The notes: generated from the sequence alone by a model not told the origin. A DNA stretch of 64,000 nucleotides from Cristatella mucedo (GCA_009760855.2 WPIO01000029.1:3812001-3876000), one strand, 5' to 3'; shown: positions 33,291 through 46,811, counted from the first letter of the stretch. Program-made: numbers and translations.

Positions 33291-34817
33291 TCAAATAATA
33301 CGTGAGGAGAACTACAAACCTGCAGCGCTAAAATGGACGACGTAAACTGTAGCTGCATCCACACACACACGCACGCACAAACGCACACACACACGTGTAA
33401 CGCTGAAGGCTCGTTAGAGTAGGCTTAAGCTGCCGCTTACCTAGCGCCTAATGCCGTTCGGTGCGCGTCTACGCGCAATAAGCAGGCCGCCACGAAGCGA
33501 GCGTTTCTGGTGCTGACCTACTCACCGTTACTAAAGGGGGTCGTGAGTCCGCGGCGTGAATTGGAAAGCGAGATACAAATTGGAGATTTTACTGAGATTT
33601 ATTCGCGAGCGCACAAAGTTGATGCGCGTCTAGCTCAGTTTTATCTCCACACTCCTCGCACGCTCTCAACAGCACAAGCACTCTTACGGAGGGAATACGT
33701 CCCCGCACTTAGGCTACCTACGTCTATTGTGGGAACGACCTAAATAGGACGGGGAGCCTGAACCGGAGCCTAGACCCTGACTGGAGAACTAGGGCTCCGC
33801 TTCCACCTTACGGCAGGAATACCCCACACACTACACCAAGCACTCTAGGCGAGACCACGTGCACGCGCACAGACACAAAACGCAGAAGAAACACAAAAAT
33901 GCGAGCTCGAGCGCTATACGACCGTATTCGGTGGCGTCCACCGAATCCTCCTGGCCCTGCAGGTGCTGTCCCTCAATCACCGGCGAACAGCCCGTCCTTT
34001 TCCCTCGCTTTCAGAGAAACGAGTCCGGCAACTACCGGTGACGGCGTCGAGACGGAGCCGAAGATGAAGAAGAGGCCCCTAGCGAGCGTCTCCCTATCAT
34101 TACATAACTAGCTGGGACAATGGGGTTGACAACCCCGCCCATTATCAATCACCTCAGCGACCTCTGCGTCCCCTTGCTCACCTGCTCGAGAACGCAGACG
34201 CTCTTCATCCACTTCTTTTGTTCTCACGGAAACCGTCCAGCAAATCTAGGATGGCTGGCGGCGACAGCAACATTGGGCAAGCGTTGCCTTATTCTCAAAT
34301 TGCTAGCAGGAACTATAGGGTCGACACTCCAGCCAATATCAATCACCTCATTGCGCCACTACGATGGCTGCGTCCTCTTGCTCTAGAACAGAGGTGTTTC
34401 CTGCTGAACAATTCTCATGCGCTCTAAACCTGAGTCAGACCGGCGCTGTGCTACCCACGCACGCACGCACACAGACACGCGCACACGCTCAACATATCTA
34501 CGACCAGTCTACCATACATTTTGCACGCGTACGATCTGGTCCGACATACGGGAAACCGGATGACACGCCTGCCTATATGATAAGTATATCTATGCATAGT
34601 AGCCATCCCACAAGGTGTTTGCGCTCGCGGGATTGTGAAACAACAATGAAGGTGTTGAAGTATCCATCACCTTAAGACCTTAATATTTTTATTTTAAATA
34701 CTTAATATAAATTAAACTAAGGTTTTCAGATGTTTTGGCTAGTTACGTTCTTCCATACTCGGCGCTGTCCAGGGCAGCGCCCCGTTTAAGGTCATAGCAA
34801 CGCATGGGGTAAACAAG
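33291..34817. other. interval upstream of MDH1B
   Basis: Contains a short CA-rich stretch (33.36-33.39 kb) and two related, degenerate segments (about 34140-34230 and 34335-34425) that share ATCAATCACCTCA and CTGCGTCC-CTTGCTC blocks about 200 bases apart. No exon was recognised. It probably includes the MDH1B promoter. Confidence 0.45.
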
Positions 34818-37800
34818 ATGGCGAAGGTGGTCATTGCGGGTGAGAGCAGTCTCGCTGAGCGTTTACGCAGAGGCCGCTCGTGTGATACAAAAAGCTTAGA
34901 GCAATAACTTTATAATTTAAGGTCGGGCAGACTGTCCTTATTACGCAAGGATCGAGCTATTGGCAGACCGACTGTCAAGGAATCTTCCGGACTTCCAACT
35001 GCACAAGATAGTAAAGCAACCTGCCGAGTGGAATGTACGGTCAGGCTTCTCATTACTTTAAAATAAGCTCATAGCTGCAGCCTAGAAAATTATACTTAGG
35101 AAAAACCTTTGAAATCTATGCGGCGAACCCGTACTTGTCTCGCTAGACCTTGCTGACGAGCGCAAAGATCCTAGTACCCCATCAGGCCAAGCATCGTACC
35201 ACCCGCTTCTCGGAATCCAACAGTCTACAAATACCTCATACAAACCTTAAATCCTTTGGAGACCGTGCATTTAGTTCATATGCTCCCAAAGCCTGGAACT
35301 CCCTCCCGACCTGCGTCAAAACATCCCCTGACCTGACCACATTTAAAAGGAACTTAAAAACACCTATTTAGGACAGCATTTAATGGGTCCCTGTGATTCG
35401 TCCTTGATGTGCTTATGCGTGCTGACACTGTGCATTCTGGCACTAACCACATTTGCCTGCTGACCCTGTGCATGTCACCCCTAACCATATTATTCATTTT
35501 GTTGGTTTTTCAAGCATGATTTTACTTACCATTCAATTACATTTCACTTTGCAGCAAATGTAAAGCGCGTTGAAAGAGATTAAGTTCTCTGAGGGCGCTT
35601 TATCAAGTACATTATTATTATTATTATTATTATTACCCGCCCACCTCCAGCCATCAAGAGGCAGGCGATACCTTGATGAGCAATGTATTCGGCTTGACTA
35701 AAGTTCTTGAATAAAGTAGCAAGATTATTGATGAAGATTCATCGGAAGCAGCTGTTCAAATTGCTTAAATGGTTACTTGTTTACTGTAGCGCTGCCATTA
35801 AAGCTTGCTTGAAGTGATAAAACGACTAAATGGCTGACGGATAGGATCGCTTATCGAATTCCGCACATTCTCTTACCCCTATGGCGTGCTCTATGATAGG
35901 ATACTTCTCATTTTAATTATATAAGCCGTAGAAGTTAAGGGTGTGTGCATATGGCATTTGCATTGATACGGCAATGTGAATATGTCTGCGAAATTGGAAA
36001 TACCTTTTTTAAATTGCTCTTCTAGTAATTTTTGAAAACAATGTCTAGACTTTGTTGGTGAAGATTTAAAGTATTATTACCTTATTTTATTCATATTTAA
36101 ATTCTGCTTAAAATTGAATCACTTGTTACCACTTGCCAACATTTTCCCGTCTTCAGTAGCTGATTTCCCATTGGCAGGCCTATTTTTATTATCCGACAAA
36201 CGAGCTGTTCCAAATAAATCTATAACACCTATTAATAGGCAACATCTTTCTGCATGCGATATTAATGCAATAACAGAGCCTCAGATTCACCTAGCTCACA
36301 TTTTCATGAATAACTAAACTAATTTGTTTTCTTATGCACTAATAATAGGAATGGCTGGCTTCAATGTGCACTGAGCGAGGCTGGAAGCACACAAAGTCAC
36401 CAATTGCATGGAGAGAGTTAATAGATCGCGGAGGAAAAGGTATATTGATTGGTGGATCAAATGAATTCCAGGAATACGTTTATGGATACTACGGCCTTGA
36501 GTCCGAGTTTACGACAAGTGATATGAATAAGGTAAGAGCACTTTCTGCCTCAAGCAGGGTTTCTTTTTTCGCGTTGAGCTGCACTGCTGTGGTTTTACAA
36601 ATAAATATGCTGTAATTAGGCAGCGTCAAATACCTGACGAATAACAAACCCCAAATGACGCGCTTAAATCTTGTTTAGTTTACCACAGTGTAGTGATGTA
36701 CATTCGACTGATTAGGCACCTTTACTCCATATCTTCAAATAGTGGAAGTCCTTTCGCTGTGTCAGCTATACAGTAGTGAATTCGCAGGAAAAGTGTGCTT
36801 AAATTGATTTGATGGCTTATAGATGAATAGCATAATTTTCTTCGTGAATAGCTCCATTGCTATAGAAATATCAGCTTCCTCGTATTTTGCAATTAAAAAA
36901 GCTAATCTGGGTATCCTCTCGGCAAATACTAGCGACCAATAATAGCCATTAAGCCTTGTGACTGGAAGTAATAATTCTGTTGAATACATCACACTGGCGT
37001 TTCTTTCTTCTTTTTCAATATACCGCGAGTCTAATAGCTTATGTAACTGCAATTATCATACTTATCAGTAATAAACCTCCTACTGTATTCCATAGCGACC
37101 ATGTAACTGCACATTGTCTGTTAGAATTGGCGGGAAGTTCGTTTTTGGAATAAAGGAATGCTCTGGGCTGATATATGTCCTATTTGTGGTTCACGTTGCG
37201 TAATAGTTGATCTCAACTCTAATTATTTGTTAGCTGAAAAATTGCTGACCGTAGGAGAGCGAAAAATTTCTGGCCTTATCTTGTGTGACAGAGACGGTTA
37301 AGGCTGTCTGCACTAACTTTTTTTCTCGCTTCTGGCTGGGGAATTGGGTTATAATAGGGTGCCGAAATATTGTGCGTGACTCGGCTATTTATATCATTGA
37401 AAGCAGTTGTCTTCATGTGGTTTCAGATCGCCGATGAGAACGTCGTCTATAAAAACTTGGTAGATCAAGAAGACGTATACTATAAGAACTTGAGCCATCC
37501 CATGCGGATCTGCATAACGAATGCCTCCAGTGGCGTTTGTTACGGGATGCTCAATGCTATCGCTCAAGGTGATGTGTTTGGCGCAGACAACGAGATTTCG
37601 TTACAGCTACTCGACGATAATTTCGCTCATGGTGAGACTTTGGAGGGGCTGAAAATGGAAGCAGTGGACTTAGCTTTCGGCCTATTGCGGGAAGTCAGTA
37701 TAACCGCAGATCCATATGAGGCATTTGAAAAATGCGCCGCAATCATCATGCTGGACGAGGTAGAGAAGGGACAGAGCAGCACCGATGAATGGCTAAAGAA

Positions 37801-39211
37801 GGTGGCGGACCATTGCAGCGGCAGGATGCAAGCGATAGACAAGGTCGCCCTTCAAAGTGCAAAGGTCTTGGTGGCTTGCGACGGACCATCTAACTTCATG
37901 GTGGACGTGATGGCTCAAAAAGCCGAGAACATCAGCCCGCGTAACATTGCAGCCATGCCTCGCCTCATTGAAAACAAAGCAAAGGCTATCATTTCGCGAA
38001 AGGTCAACGTGAACTCCGCCGACGTCGTCGACGTAATTGTGTGGGGAAACAGCAGTGGAAAATACTTCTGCGACCTGGAGCACGCAAGAGTGCATAACCA
38101 CGACGGACCGATATGGGGCCCTCCATTCTACTCCCGACTCGCCTCGCTGCTAATCCACGAAGAGAAGTGGCTGCAGCAACAGTTCCACGAGACCCTGAAA
38201 TCCCGTCACAACGATGAGAGGGTTAAGCTGGGCCGAAGTCCTTCTCTGGCCTTCAGCTCCGCCGTCGTTTCTCTGATGACGCACTGGTGGAACTCGGGTC
38301 CTACTGGTCAAATCTTTACACTGGGCGTTAAGTCGGAAGGTAAGCGCCGGTGGTACAATCGTGCTACGGAATGGCTGCTCTAAATGAGCAAACCGAGCCT
38401 TCTAATCGATCCTTCGCAGTAGCAAACGAGTGGTCTTTATATGGTCGTACATTGAGTAAACGATTCATGACTCACAGGAAAGCCTTATAGCCACACCGGA
38501 ATCTTAAAATTTGACATGTTGATCTGCCTTTTTTTGTTTACCGACACAAATTCCTAAACTTAGCCCAATTGACTGCTCGATTTTCGAAGAATTTCTTCTC
38601 TCGAGTCCACTTGCATGACCCGGGACATCGAAGCTCTCAGTTTCGTGCTTCCTGATGCGAATGATAGCTAAATATCTTAAAGGTTCTTTGAAAGTTATGG
38701 TACAAAGGAACTAGTAAGGCTGTATGTGTTGCCATAAAATGGCTAAGGGCACGGAAGCGTGTGGAAAGTAAGACAGAGAATTACTACTGGCATCCTGCTT
38801 GAGCTTTGGTGAGAATATCCCACTCTCTTCCCATGCGATACCACTCAGTTTTGAGATTTGAAAATAAATCCACTGAGGATCAAATCTGTAGGATTGATGA
38901 CGTTTTTGCCAGCCAAGGATAAGCAAAGCTAATGCAGTTCTCTAAGTAGTCGGTAACGTGGTTGGGACACCACCGACTCTGGTACCATCTAGATGCCAGA
39001 GCCGAGCTCACCACCATAAATCTCGAGCAATGATAAAATAATTCCCTCCTGCTTATTCTGTCACTCTTTTACTGCAGCTAGTCACAGATATTTGTTTACA
39101 GCACACTTCTTTTATTGTTATCGTGATCTAACTGTGCCTACAATTTTTAGTTTTTTAATTGTCGACATCGATTGTTCTCAAAGCTGCTTCAACTCTCTCT
39201 ATCAAGTAGCG

Positions 39212-39308
<97 letters not shown>

Positions 39309-39768
39309 CCTCTGGCGTACATGTTGCTTCACGTGCTTGCAAGGGCCTGCCTATCTGACTTCCGACTTCCCTTGTTCCTCCGGCGGGCTCTCACACCACA
39401 GGTCCTCGGCTTCCAGTCTTCTCACTGTTCTTCTGCACTAAATTTTAAATATTTGTTGATCGGACCTTCAATTCATTAGCACCGACACACCGAAACTTCC
39501 ATCTAGGTTCTGCCTTTACCTCCACTCAAGCAAAAGCGAATCTTTTCCGCTCAGCTTTCCCGGCGCTCAGCGAACTTGTCTTTTTTGCACGTACGCGCTT
39601 TGCGTGTGTATCTGCGCTTGATTCAGTGCATATTAATAATTGTGCGTTTGTCTAGGTATGATACCTTGCGTGTCACTACCTCGTTGCAATGCCTTTTCAT
39701 GCTGCGAGTTTTAGACCATCGGGATAGAAATTTGGCTCTCTTTCGGCACTACACAAAAGACACTGCTA

Positions 39769-39799
<31 letters not shown>

Positions 39800-42700
39800 T
39801 ATAAAAAATTCCACCAGGCAGATCTTTTTTATAGCTTTGCGTATTTATAGATAGAGATAATTATGAATTATGATATTGGAATTTAAGAATAGCGGGTAAA
39901 TTACAAAGGGCTTTCATTGTGCGTAAGAGGAAATACGGAGAGCAGGTTGTTACTCGCTTGATATAATTACTCATTCACTGATAATAGTAACTTACACGGG
40001 CTATAAAGGACGGACTGCAGCCCACTAATCCCCTCCATAAGTTCCCTCTGTACTGTAGGGGAATATGAAAATGCGCGCCTCTGAAGCGCTTGTAAAATAG
40101 AATGTAGGTACAGATGATTACTGACCATACTCTATTGATAAAGTTCATGAACTTCTAGAGCACGCGCTTTGAGTCGTTTACGTTTTTTAGGATGGTACGG
40201 CGTGCCCGACGGACTCGTGTTTAACTTTCCGGTCACGTTAGCCAACGGGACCTGGTCGATAGTCAGTGATCTTGTCTTGACCGACATAGTTAAGGCGCAA
40301 CTGCAGGAATGTGCTCAAGTAGGTGGCAGTGACCATACTATTTGGTGCACGCTTCCGCCTCTTTCGCACGCGGTGTGGATTTTTCTGGCACAGCCTCGCT
40401 AGCCACCACAGCTGCTGCTTCCACCGCTGCCCGCCACCGCCGCGAGCTCATTTTTCTTTAATAATAGCCCAACCCCAAGCACCCGCGAGGCCATTTCTAA
40501 AGCTGACTCTTGGTGTAAAGACGAATTTATTTCTCAGTTCTTTTTAATTGCAATCGAACGGCTCGTTAAACTTTTGCTTTGTTATTCGCTTCTCGTCGCA
40601 GGACTTGCTTGAACAACAGTACGTCATCCACCCTGAGATGCGGCCGCCGCCGCCACCTCCGCAGCAAGCGCCGGCGGCACCGCTCGCCGCCGGCTCTGCG
40701 GACGCACTGGTGGGCTCTTTGCTGCCTGCCATTCGGGAAGAGGCCGACGAGACATCGCTCGCTCAGCCGACGAGTAAGTAGTCCGTTAAAGTGGCGGAAA
40801 ACCACCGCAAGCACCTTTACTCCCCGTGCAGTCACAGAACTGCACGGGGGACTTTACTTTGAAAGCACACAAAAAAGTGGCCAACGGCGGCGGGACTGAA
40901 ACCAGGAATACTTTGCCTAGAGCTTCTGTGAACGATTGTGGAGCCGCTGCTTCTCCGGATTCGGGCTCTGCCACATTCTGGCCGAAGCGTGAAACCTGTT
41001 TGCTTTTGCATGCTTGTCTTAGCATGACGCCGTGCACGCAACTAAACATGGATTGTTGATTCTCTTGCAGCGAGCTGCAAAGCGCCTAGATAGAAACACG
41101 GTTCTCTTGATGTGCTATACAAATAATCAACCTATATAAATATATATACTGTATATGGCTGCATAGGCAGAACATAAATCTTAAAATTAAATCTTCTAGG
41201 GTGTTCTGAAAATTGGCGCTGTTCAATGGCCTTGGTCAGGAAATTTCAAGGTCAAGAGAAACGCGCTCTGCATTGTATCCTCTCAGAGTTGGCTCATTTG
41301 GTGTTGATTCACTTAGCATGGCTCCTGAAGAGCTGCTTTTATATTGCTTTGTGGTATTTTTTTTATTTCGTGCATTCAGCTTTTTTGCAGGACTCTCGTG
41401 TTTTTGCATTTTATCTGAAAGTATTTTGCCATCTCCAACGACGACGGCTGCGAAATCGGCCTTTTCCTAAGCTCTGAGCACATGGCAGTGACCACGTATC
41501 CAGCGAACGTAGCTCATGTTGAAGCATCCCAATAGATATAATTTAGGCTCGTTCATGCTGCGGATTTCGCAATTCTTTGCTTTTATGCCTTCCCTCGCAT
41601 GTTAGCTAATCAAAATGACTTTACGGCAAGTTTCACGTGCCATGCACGCAGAAGCTCATTGCAGCAGCTCCTTACGCGCACAGATTTTGTTTCGAGCTTG
41701 GTTTGTCTTTCTTGTGACACGTAGATTTTTTCGGGCTCACGGTCGAGTGGGTTACTTTGAGCCGAGTTGGACGGGAGTATCCAACAGAAGTCTACCCATT
41801 ATTGCACGTTTGAGTGTCACTAAGATCAAGCCCAAACATTCGATTTTTAAAAGAAATAATTTGTGTACTACGTTTAATTTGGGCGGATACCATATGTAAT
41901 AATACAAATATTACATTTTTTATAACGCCCTTGGATGTACCTTTGGAGACAGGGCTTTAATTTCCTATTAAACTAAAGCCGCATGCCTCACTATCGACTG
42001 ACATGCCGACATCATCTGACAAGTTGACGAACTTTAAAGCCAAGCTGAAAACCACCTTCGCCTCACAATATCAACCATGTCCGTGTTAATTGTTGTTTAT
42101 GCATTATGTATTCTGCAATTATGATTGATATTTTGAAATTCAGCTTATATGTTTCTTTTCCTCCAAATTTGAAGTTTCGAGATGAGAACAAGTTCAAGTT
42201 TGTTAAGGCGCTACGCGAATATATTATTATGATCCTCATTATTTTGAACGTATCATCGAGCTAATCTGCAAGCAGGAAATATATTGCAAAAAGTAAAATG
42301 CTCACATTTTCTCACGAACTCGGCAGCCCACATTTAAGCTCCTCTCAGCGATTATAGAGTCTCAATTGAGGCGAAATTTCTAGAGAATTTCCGTGTGCAT
42401 AGGAACGCTTGCCGGTCTTACCTCCCAGACTGCGAACCTCCCAAACGCCATGTTATATAGAGCTGATGCGACGAAAGGTTAGAGTTACCAATAACAAATG
42501 TAGCAATGGTGGCTGCAAAATCAAATGCACCTAACGAGGAGCAATTTGATAAAACCAGAAGATATAGTGGAGATAATTTGGTGCGATATCACATCGCATT
42601 ATTTCCAGCCAGGATGAAGACTTCGAGCAATAACATTAGAACGCTTTCCCTTTAGCTGCAGGTCTTGAAATGGGCAGCAACGACAATTCAGACGCTAAAG

Positions 42701-42819
42701 GAGGAGACGCGAGCACTGGTGACGATGCGAACGCAAACGCCGACGAGACGACTGCTGATGAGACCGCGCTCAAAAGCCAAGCAGAAGAAGAGGAAACCGA
42801 AGCCGAAATGTTCGGCTGA
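34818..42819 (+). CDS. MDH1B: putative malate dehydrogenase 1B (MDH1B)
   Basis: Divergent paralogue of cytosolic malate dehydrogenase with an extra N-terminal thioredoxin-like part; the family is linked to cilia and sperm, and its biochemical role is unknown. Seven exons: 34818-34839, 34922-35034, 36349-36531, 37427-38339, 40191-40318, 40602-40773, 42662-42819. Phases agree at every junction and give 562 aa (vertebrate MDH1B about 518). Landmarks: start [17 protein letters not shown] (CPYY motif, about aa 12-15), [37 protein letters not shown] at the Rossmann start, [60 protein letters not shown], then a proline-rich stretch (PPPPPP) and a highly acidic tail. The usual NAD glycine motif is degraded, and the catalytic His of the VWGNHS block is Ser, so malate dehydrogenase activity is doubtful. 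Introns 2 and 6 hold LINE 3' ends. Confidence 0.95.
35163..35635 (+). mobile_element. LINE-A 3' fragment in MDH1B intron 2
   Basis: Sense-oriented, 5'-truncated LINE-A ([40 protein letters not shown], 3' UTR, hairpin with one altered base pair, long ATT tail). It is very similar to the intact element at 3.9-4.35 kb, so it is young. No target-site duplication was seen. Confidence 0.93.
39213..39306. repeat. (TC)n microsatellite in MDH1B intron 4
   Basis: Perfect TC run. An (ATT)n run also lies at about 39768-39797 in the same intron. Confidence 0.96.
40975..41140 (+). mobile_element. LINE 3' end in MDH1B intron 6
   Basis: The last part of a LINE-A-like 3' UTR (GCATGCTTGTCTTAGCATGA, ACTAAACATGG, TTGCAGCGAGCTGCAAAGCG) plus a decayed hairpin (CCTAGATAGAAAC / GGTTCTCTTGATGTGC). 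The 58.4-59.0 kb relict has the same kind of 3' UTR, so this is probably a LINE-A subfamily. Confidence 0.7.
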
Positions 42820-43295
42820 CCTTGACCGTCTGTTCCCGATTTTGTATTTTATAAATATACGAGGCTACACGAAATATTCGTGATATACTGAGGCCAAGTT
42901 CCTTTATAGACCAAAGTGCCTGGCATAACTGACAAGTTGACATAATTGTAGCGTATCGCTAGCAGGAATACTTTTGAGATGAATGACTGCATGGCGGAAA
43001 GATGACTCTGCCCGCCGCCCCCCCCGGCGGACAGGGCCAGGCGGTGCAGTACAGTTCACTGCTAGGGTGAAAACCTGCCTTCAAACGAAGAGCAGGACTG
43101 TGGCCACAACTGTCTCCCTGCTTCGGTGGGGTGGGGGAGGAGGTCGGCGTGAGAGGGCAAAGTGCGATTAACCAAACCAAGGAGTGACTGCAATGGTACT
43201 GCGGGCAATTTACTGCTTCGCAGCTACGCTAAGCTAGCCTTCGTGCGATGAGAATGGAAATGCGTTTAAAGCGGGTTTTTGCGAGGAGTGTTGGG

Positions 43296-43475
43296 GATAG
43301 GCCGTGATTGCCCAGGACTTAAGAAGCTCGCTCTTCATGACATGACAGGGGCCGTGGATTCGAATCCTGCAGTGAGGCGATCCTTTATTGCCAACTGCAA
43401 GCGGTGGTGATAGCCGATAAGGCTCTCCAGCCGCAGTACAAATGAGGCTGCTAAATCAGATAAGACTTATTGATT
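43296..43475 (+). mobile_element. SINE-C (tRNA-derived)
   Basis: Head TAGGCCGTGATTGCCCAGGA, box B GGATTCGAATCC, then AAGCGGTGGTGATAGCCG body shared with SINE-B and the end AAATGAGGCTGCTAAATCAG with an ATTG-rich tail. It bridges the B and C types. Confidence 0.75.
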
Positions 43476-44342
43476 GATTAATCTATTCATAAGACTAAAC
43501 TAGACGCACATCGACATAGTCCAATTGCTGTAGTATTGCTGTGACTCCGGCGGCCGCCGCGCTACTAGTGGAGTCTCACGGAGACACATCGCCGTCATGT
43601 GAGCGAAGAACGAGACTCGTTTCTTCATTCCCTTACTGGTTGCATATACAAGCTGGCTGATACACCGCAGATGGGGAAGTGCAACTGTGGCGGGCCACGT
43701 CCTTACATTAAAGGCCGGACGCTGCACCGAGTCAAATACCACCCACCTGCTGCAGGTGGGGCATACGTTAGTGGCCGCCGCTGCTGTACTAATTACAATA
43801 GCAGAAGCAGCATGCGCACACAACAGCGGGCAGGTTTCGTGCTACCGGTGTGTGCGTCAGCGAAGCGTGGCCGTAGAGAAAAAATGCTGCAGCTACTTCA
43901 AGAACGCTCGTGGGGCGGAGCGAGTAGGAAGCAAGACGTGGAGCAAGACTGCCATCTAAACCTCATACAAACCGGAAGAACCAAGTAAGACTCGAGTAGA
44001 CAGGACGCAGGTGTGGAGCAAGATTCGCCGTCTAAACTAGGCTTTACAGGGACTCTCGCCTAGCGTTTTGATGATTTCGCCGGTCGGTTCGTCCCTGTAG
44101 TTTTCAGCTCAATGAGGAAGGCGTGCCCTTGACGTGCACGATTGGTCATTTGCTAAATTTTGCCCGAGTCTCGGCCAAGAAGTAGAATCGCTGTTGGCTG
44201 CTGAGTCTTCATCAAGTCTTCCCTAATTCTTGGGCCGCTCCCTATTGGTGACGTATGCACCGAAGACTAAAGTAGGTAAGAAGCAGGTAGGAAGCAAGAC
44301 TCGAGTGTATACCCGGCTGTAGAGAAGAGTCCCCTTCATGCA

Positions 44343-44525
44343 GCCGTGATGGCATACTAGGTAAGGTGGTTGCTTTCACGACCTCGGTCCCGAGGTCGTG
44401 GGTTCGATTATTGCGGTGGGCGATTTTTAATCACCACTGCAAGCGGTGGTGATAGCCATAAAGGCTCTTCTGTTGCTATACAAAAAGAGGCTGTTTAATC
44501 AGCAAGGATTTATTTATTTATTTAT
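44343..44525 (+). mobile_element. SINE-B (tRNA-derived)
   Basis: GCCGTGATGGCATACTAGG head, a palindromic arm around CGACCTCGGTCCCGAGGTCG, box B GGTTCGATT, AAGCGGTGGTGATAGCC body, CAAAAAGAGGCTGTTTAATC end and (TTTA)n tail. Confidence 0.9.
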
Positions 44526-45778
44526 AATGTTTTCACCACATCTGGCGCACAGTAAGCAACGCACGTTTCAACGTACTGGGATTTATTTTAGTATATATAA
44601 TGTCCAAATAAGTCACAAACGATGTCCTTAGGAGTTTAAGGAGTTCCGTGAATGCGTTGCACGCCTGTATTTGCTATAGCAGCCGATAATTCACGTATAC
44701 ACGCAGGCGATGTGGCCGATGCACCGGAAAGAGCTCTTTCGTTCACGAGGTTTTAAAGTTGGGAGGGGGGTTCTCCTGGCTTATCCCGACGTTGGTGGGT
44801 GGTGGTTGCGGCGTCTAAGCGACTAGCCATGGGACTTGACGCTGCGCCGCAAATTGCCAGACTTGTGACAGCAGTCTTCGGTACGGGTAGACATTTTTGT
44901 CTACACAATGGAGAACTTTTGATATTTCGGCGTTGGCCAAGACCCCGTCTCTGCATGGTGAATAACTTAGAACGTACAAGGTACAACTATCCACTGTCGT
45001 AGCGTTATTAACCCTGCGAGCTGCTGTGCCGCACCCTGGGGATAGCGTCTCAGCAGAAGGTCGAGATTCGAGAAGCATTCGATTGGCATCGCTCGGTCTC
45101 AATCTGGGGTAGAGGCTACCGGTTGGCAGAGATTCTGCCGTCCGTGGTCGGCGCCCTCGGCGGCCGGTTCTTCGGTACGAGGCCTGCCTGGCGGACCTCC
45201 CGATACCTCACGCAAAAAATAGCTGCTCTGCGTCCAGTATCGGCGGTTCCGAAACCGTCACCCTTTGTTTCGCCCAAATTCGTGGCGGCGGTGTGGAGGG
45301 GGTCCGACCCTACCTCACCAGCTGGCAACGGAATCGCCGATTGGTATAAATATATTGATTCCACCCATTTTGGTTTAGAAATGGTTCATTAGCGAAGGTG
45401 AAGCCAGCTCACTTGAAGGAATCTGTCAACCCCCAACAGCTTAGGCATGTAGCAATCTCGTAGTCTTTCAGCACATTTTCTGAGGTTTGACCCTCACTAC
45501 ATCCGCCATCACTAATCCTGGTATTTTAATATATGGCCACCGGCAGGAGACATTGCAGAGGCAAATTTCTGTCGAATTCTTGGTTGAAAGGCGGTACATT
45601 GTACTAAGTGCCGATCAGATAGGGAAGTGAGTTCCACATCGATCACTTTATCGGGCCGGTCAACTTGTAAGCACCGAACTGGCTGGTATAGCAAATATGC
45701 ACTACGCTATGAAATATGAAAAACGTGTATTTTATATCATTGGCAGGGTTGTCAGAAAGCAAGAAAACGACTGAATTC

Positions 45779-45940
45779 GCACTTAATACCCCTGGGTCTC
45801 AGCTTCACGACCCAGGCTGTGAGTTTGAGTTCTGCCACGGCATTCTGCTTTTTATTGCCCACTTCAAGCAGAAGTGACAGTTATTACGGCTCTTCTGCCG
45901 CTGTATAAATTAGCTATGTAAATCAGCTAACTTTCTAATT
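45779..45940 (+). mobile_element. SINE-C (decayed)
   Basis: Box B-like GTGAGTTTGAGTTCTGCC, TTTATTGCCC, TTCTGCCGCTGTATAAAT and TGTAAATCAGCTAACT are in the SINE-C order but diverged. Confidence 0.65.
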
Positions 45941-46004
45941 TACTGGAGCCGCGTACAGAATGCCAAGAGGATAACAAGTGCGTGACAACTACCAGGCTGC
46001 TGGG

Positions 46005-46160
46005 TCTTAGCCCTGGGTTAACGTGCTCGCTCTTCCCTACCCGAGTCTTGGGTTTGAGTAATGCTGTGGCCGATCCTTTATCGACCTCTGCAAGTGATGG
46101 TAATAGCCTTAAAGTCTCTTCTGCTGCTATATAAATGAGGCTGTTAAATCAACTTACATT
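46005..46160 (+). mobile_element. SINE-C (decayed)
   Basis: GGTTAACGTGCTCGCTCTTC box A region, TTGGGTTTGAGTAATGCTG box B region, CGATCCTTTATCGACC, then CTGCTGCTATATAAATGAGG and TGTTAAATCAACTTA end. Confidence 0.72.
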
Positions 46161-46811
46161 TATACTTTTTACCAGATTTGTGTTAATACATATAATCTCC
46201 GTGCCACTTATCATTAGCTGCAGAAGTTTATCCTTCTCTTTTTCACAACATGACATCACAGAGCAACTGACATTACTCCAGTAAATAAGTCTTATACTAA
46301 TCGTCGGGGTAAGCTTGCTGTCGGTGTTCTGTCGTCCTGTACCCAAGAAATCCTCTTATTCGATAGTTGGGCTAATTCCACCGACCAGTTTGAGTTAGCT
46401 TTATCCTCGATTGGTGTTCCAAGGCCAACTATGCAAAAAATCCAATATAGATATACCGATTTGGTCTCACTATAGTACATTCTGCTGCTGCTTTATGACC
46501 ATTATAGTTTCAGAGTGACAGTTGAACGAGCCCTGGCATGTCTTCTCACCGCTCTAGGGTGTATTTTTACACATTGGCTTGGTGGATACTAGGCGATTAA
46601 CTATTTAACCAGAGACCGAACTGGCCACATACCACTTCAGCTCTGTAGCGATTAAGCAATATAGGATTATCAGAATGAGAGGCAAGTTTATTAATTTTGG
46701 TTCGTGTAATTTGGACCTATGCCTCTAGCAGGCTTACCGAGCACGCCATTGATTGGAGCTGTTCCTGAGGCATTACGTGAGGCCAGTAAAATGTAAATGA
46801 CTTATCTGTAG

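Larger units (their letters stand above)
42820..46811. other. interval between MDH1B and the first recognised L2HGDH exon
   Basis: Contains four tRNA-derived SINEs and otherwise unassigned sequence. The missing first L2HGDH coding exon (start codon and targeting sequence) should be here or in a neighbouring intron. Open stretches at 44.8-45.0 and 45.1-45.4 kb are possible sites, but their splice phase does not fit. Confidence 0.45.

Noticed and set aside
35160-35371. 73-aa ORF as an MDH1B exon
   Set aside because: It is the LINE-A C terminus inside intron 2; MDH1B exon 2 joins 36349 in phase without it.
42665-42883. A 72-aa Lys/Arg-rich frame
   Set aside because: It is the wrong frame over the last MDH1B exon, whose correct frame is acidic and joins the upstream exon in phase.
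44343-44430. tRNA gene
   Set aside because: The promoter boxes are present but the arms cannot fold as a tRNA and the sequence continues into the SINE-B body and tail; several copies exist.
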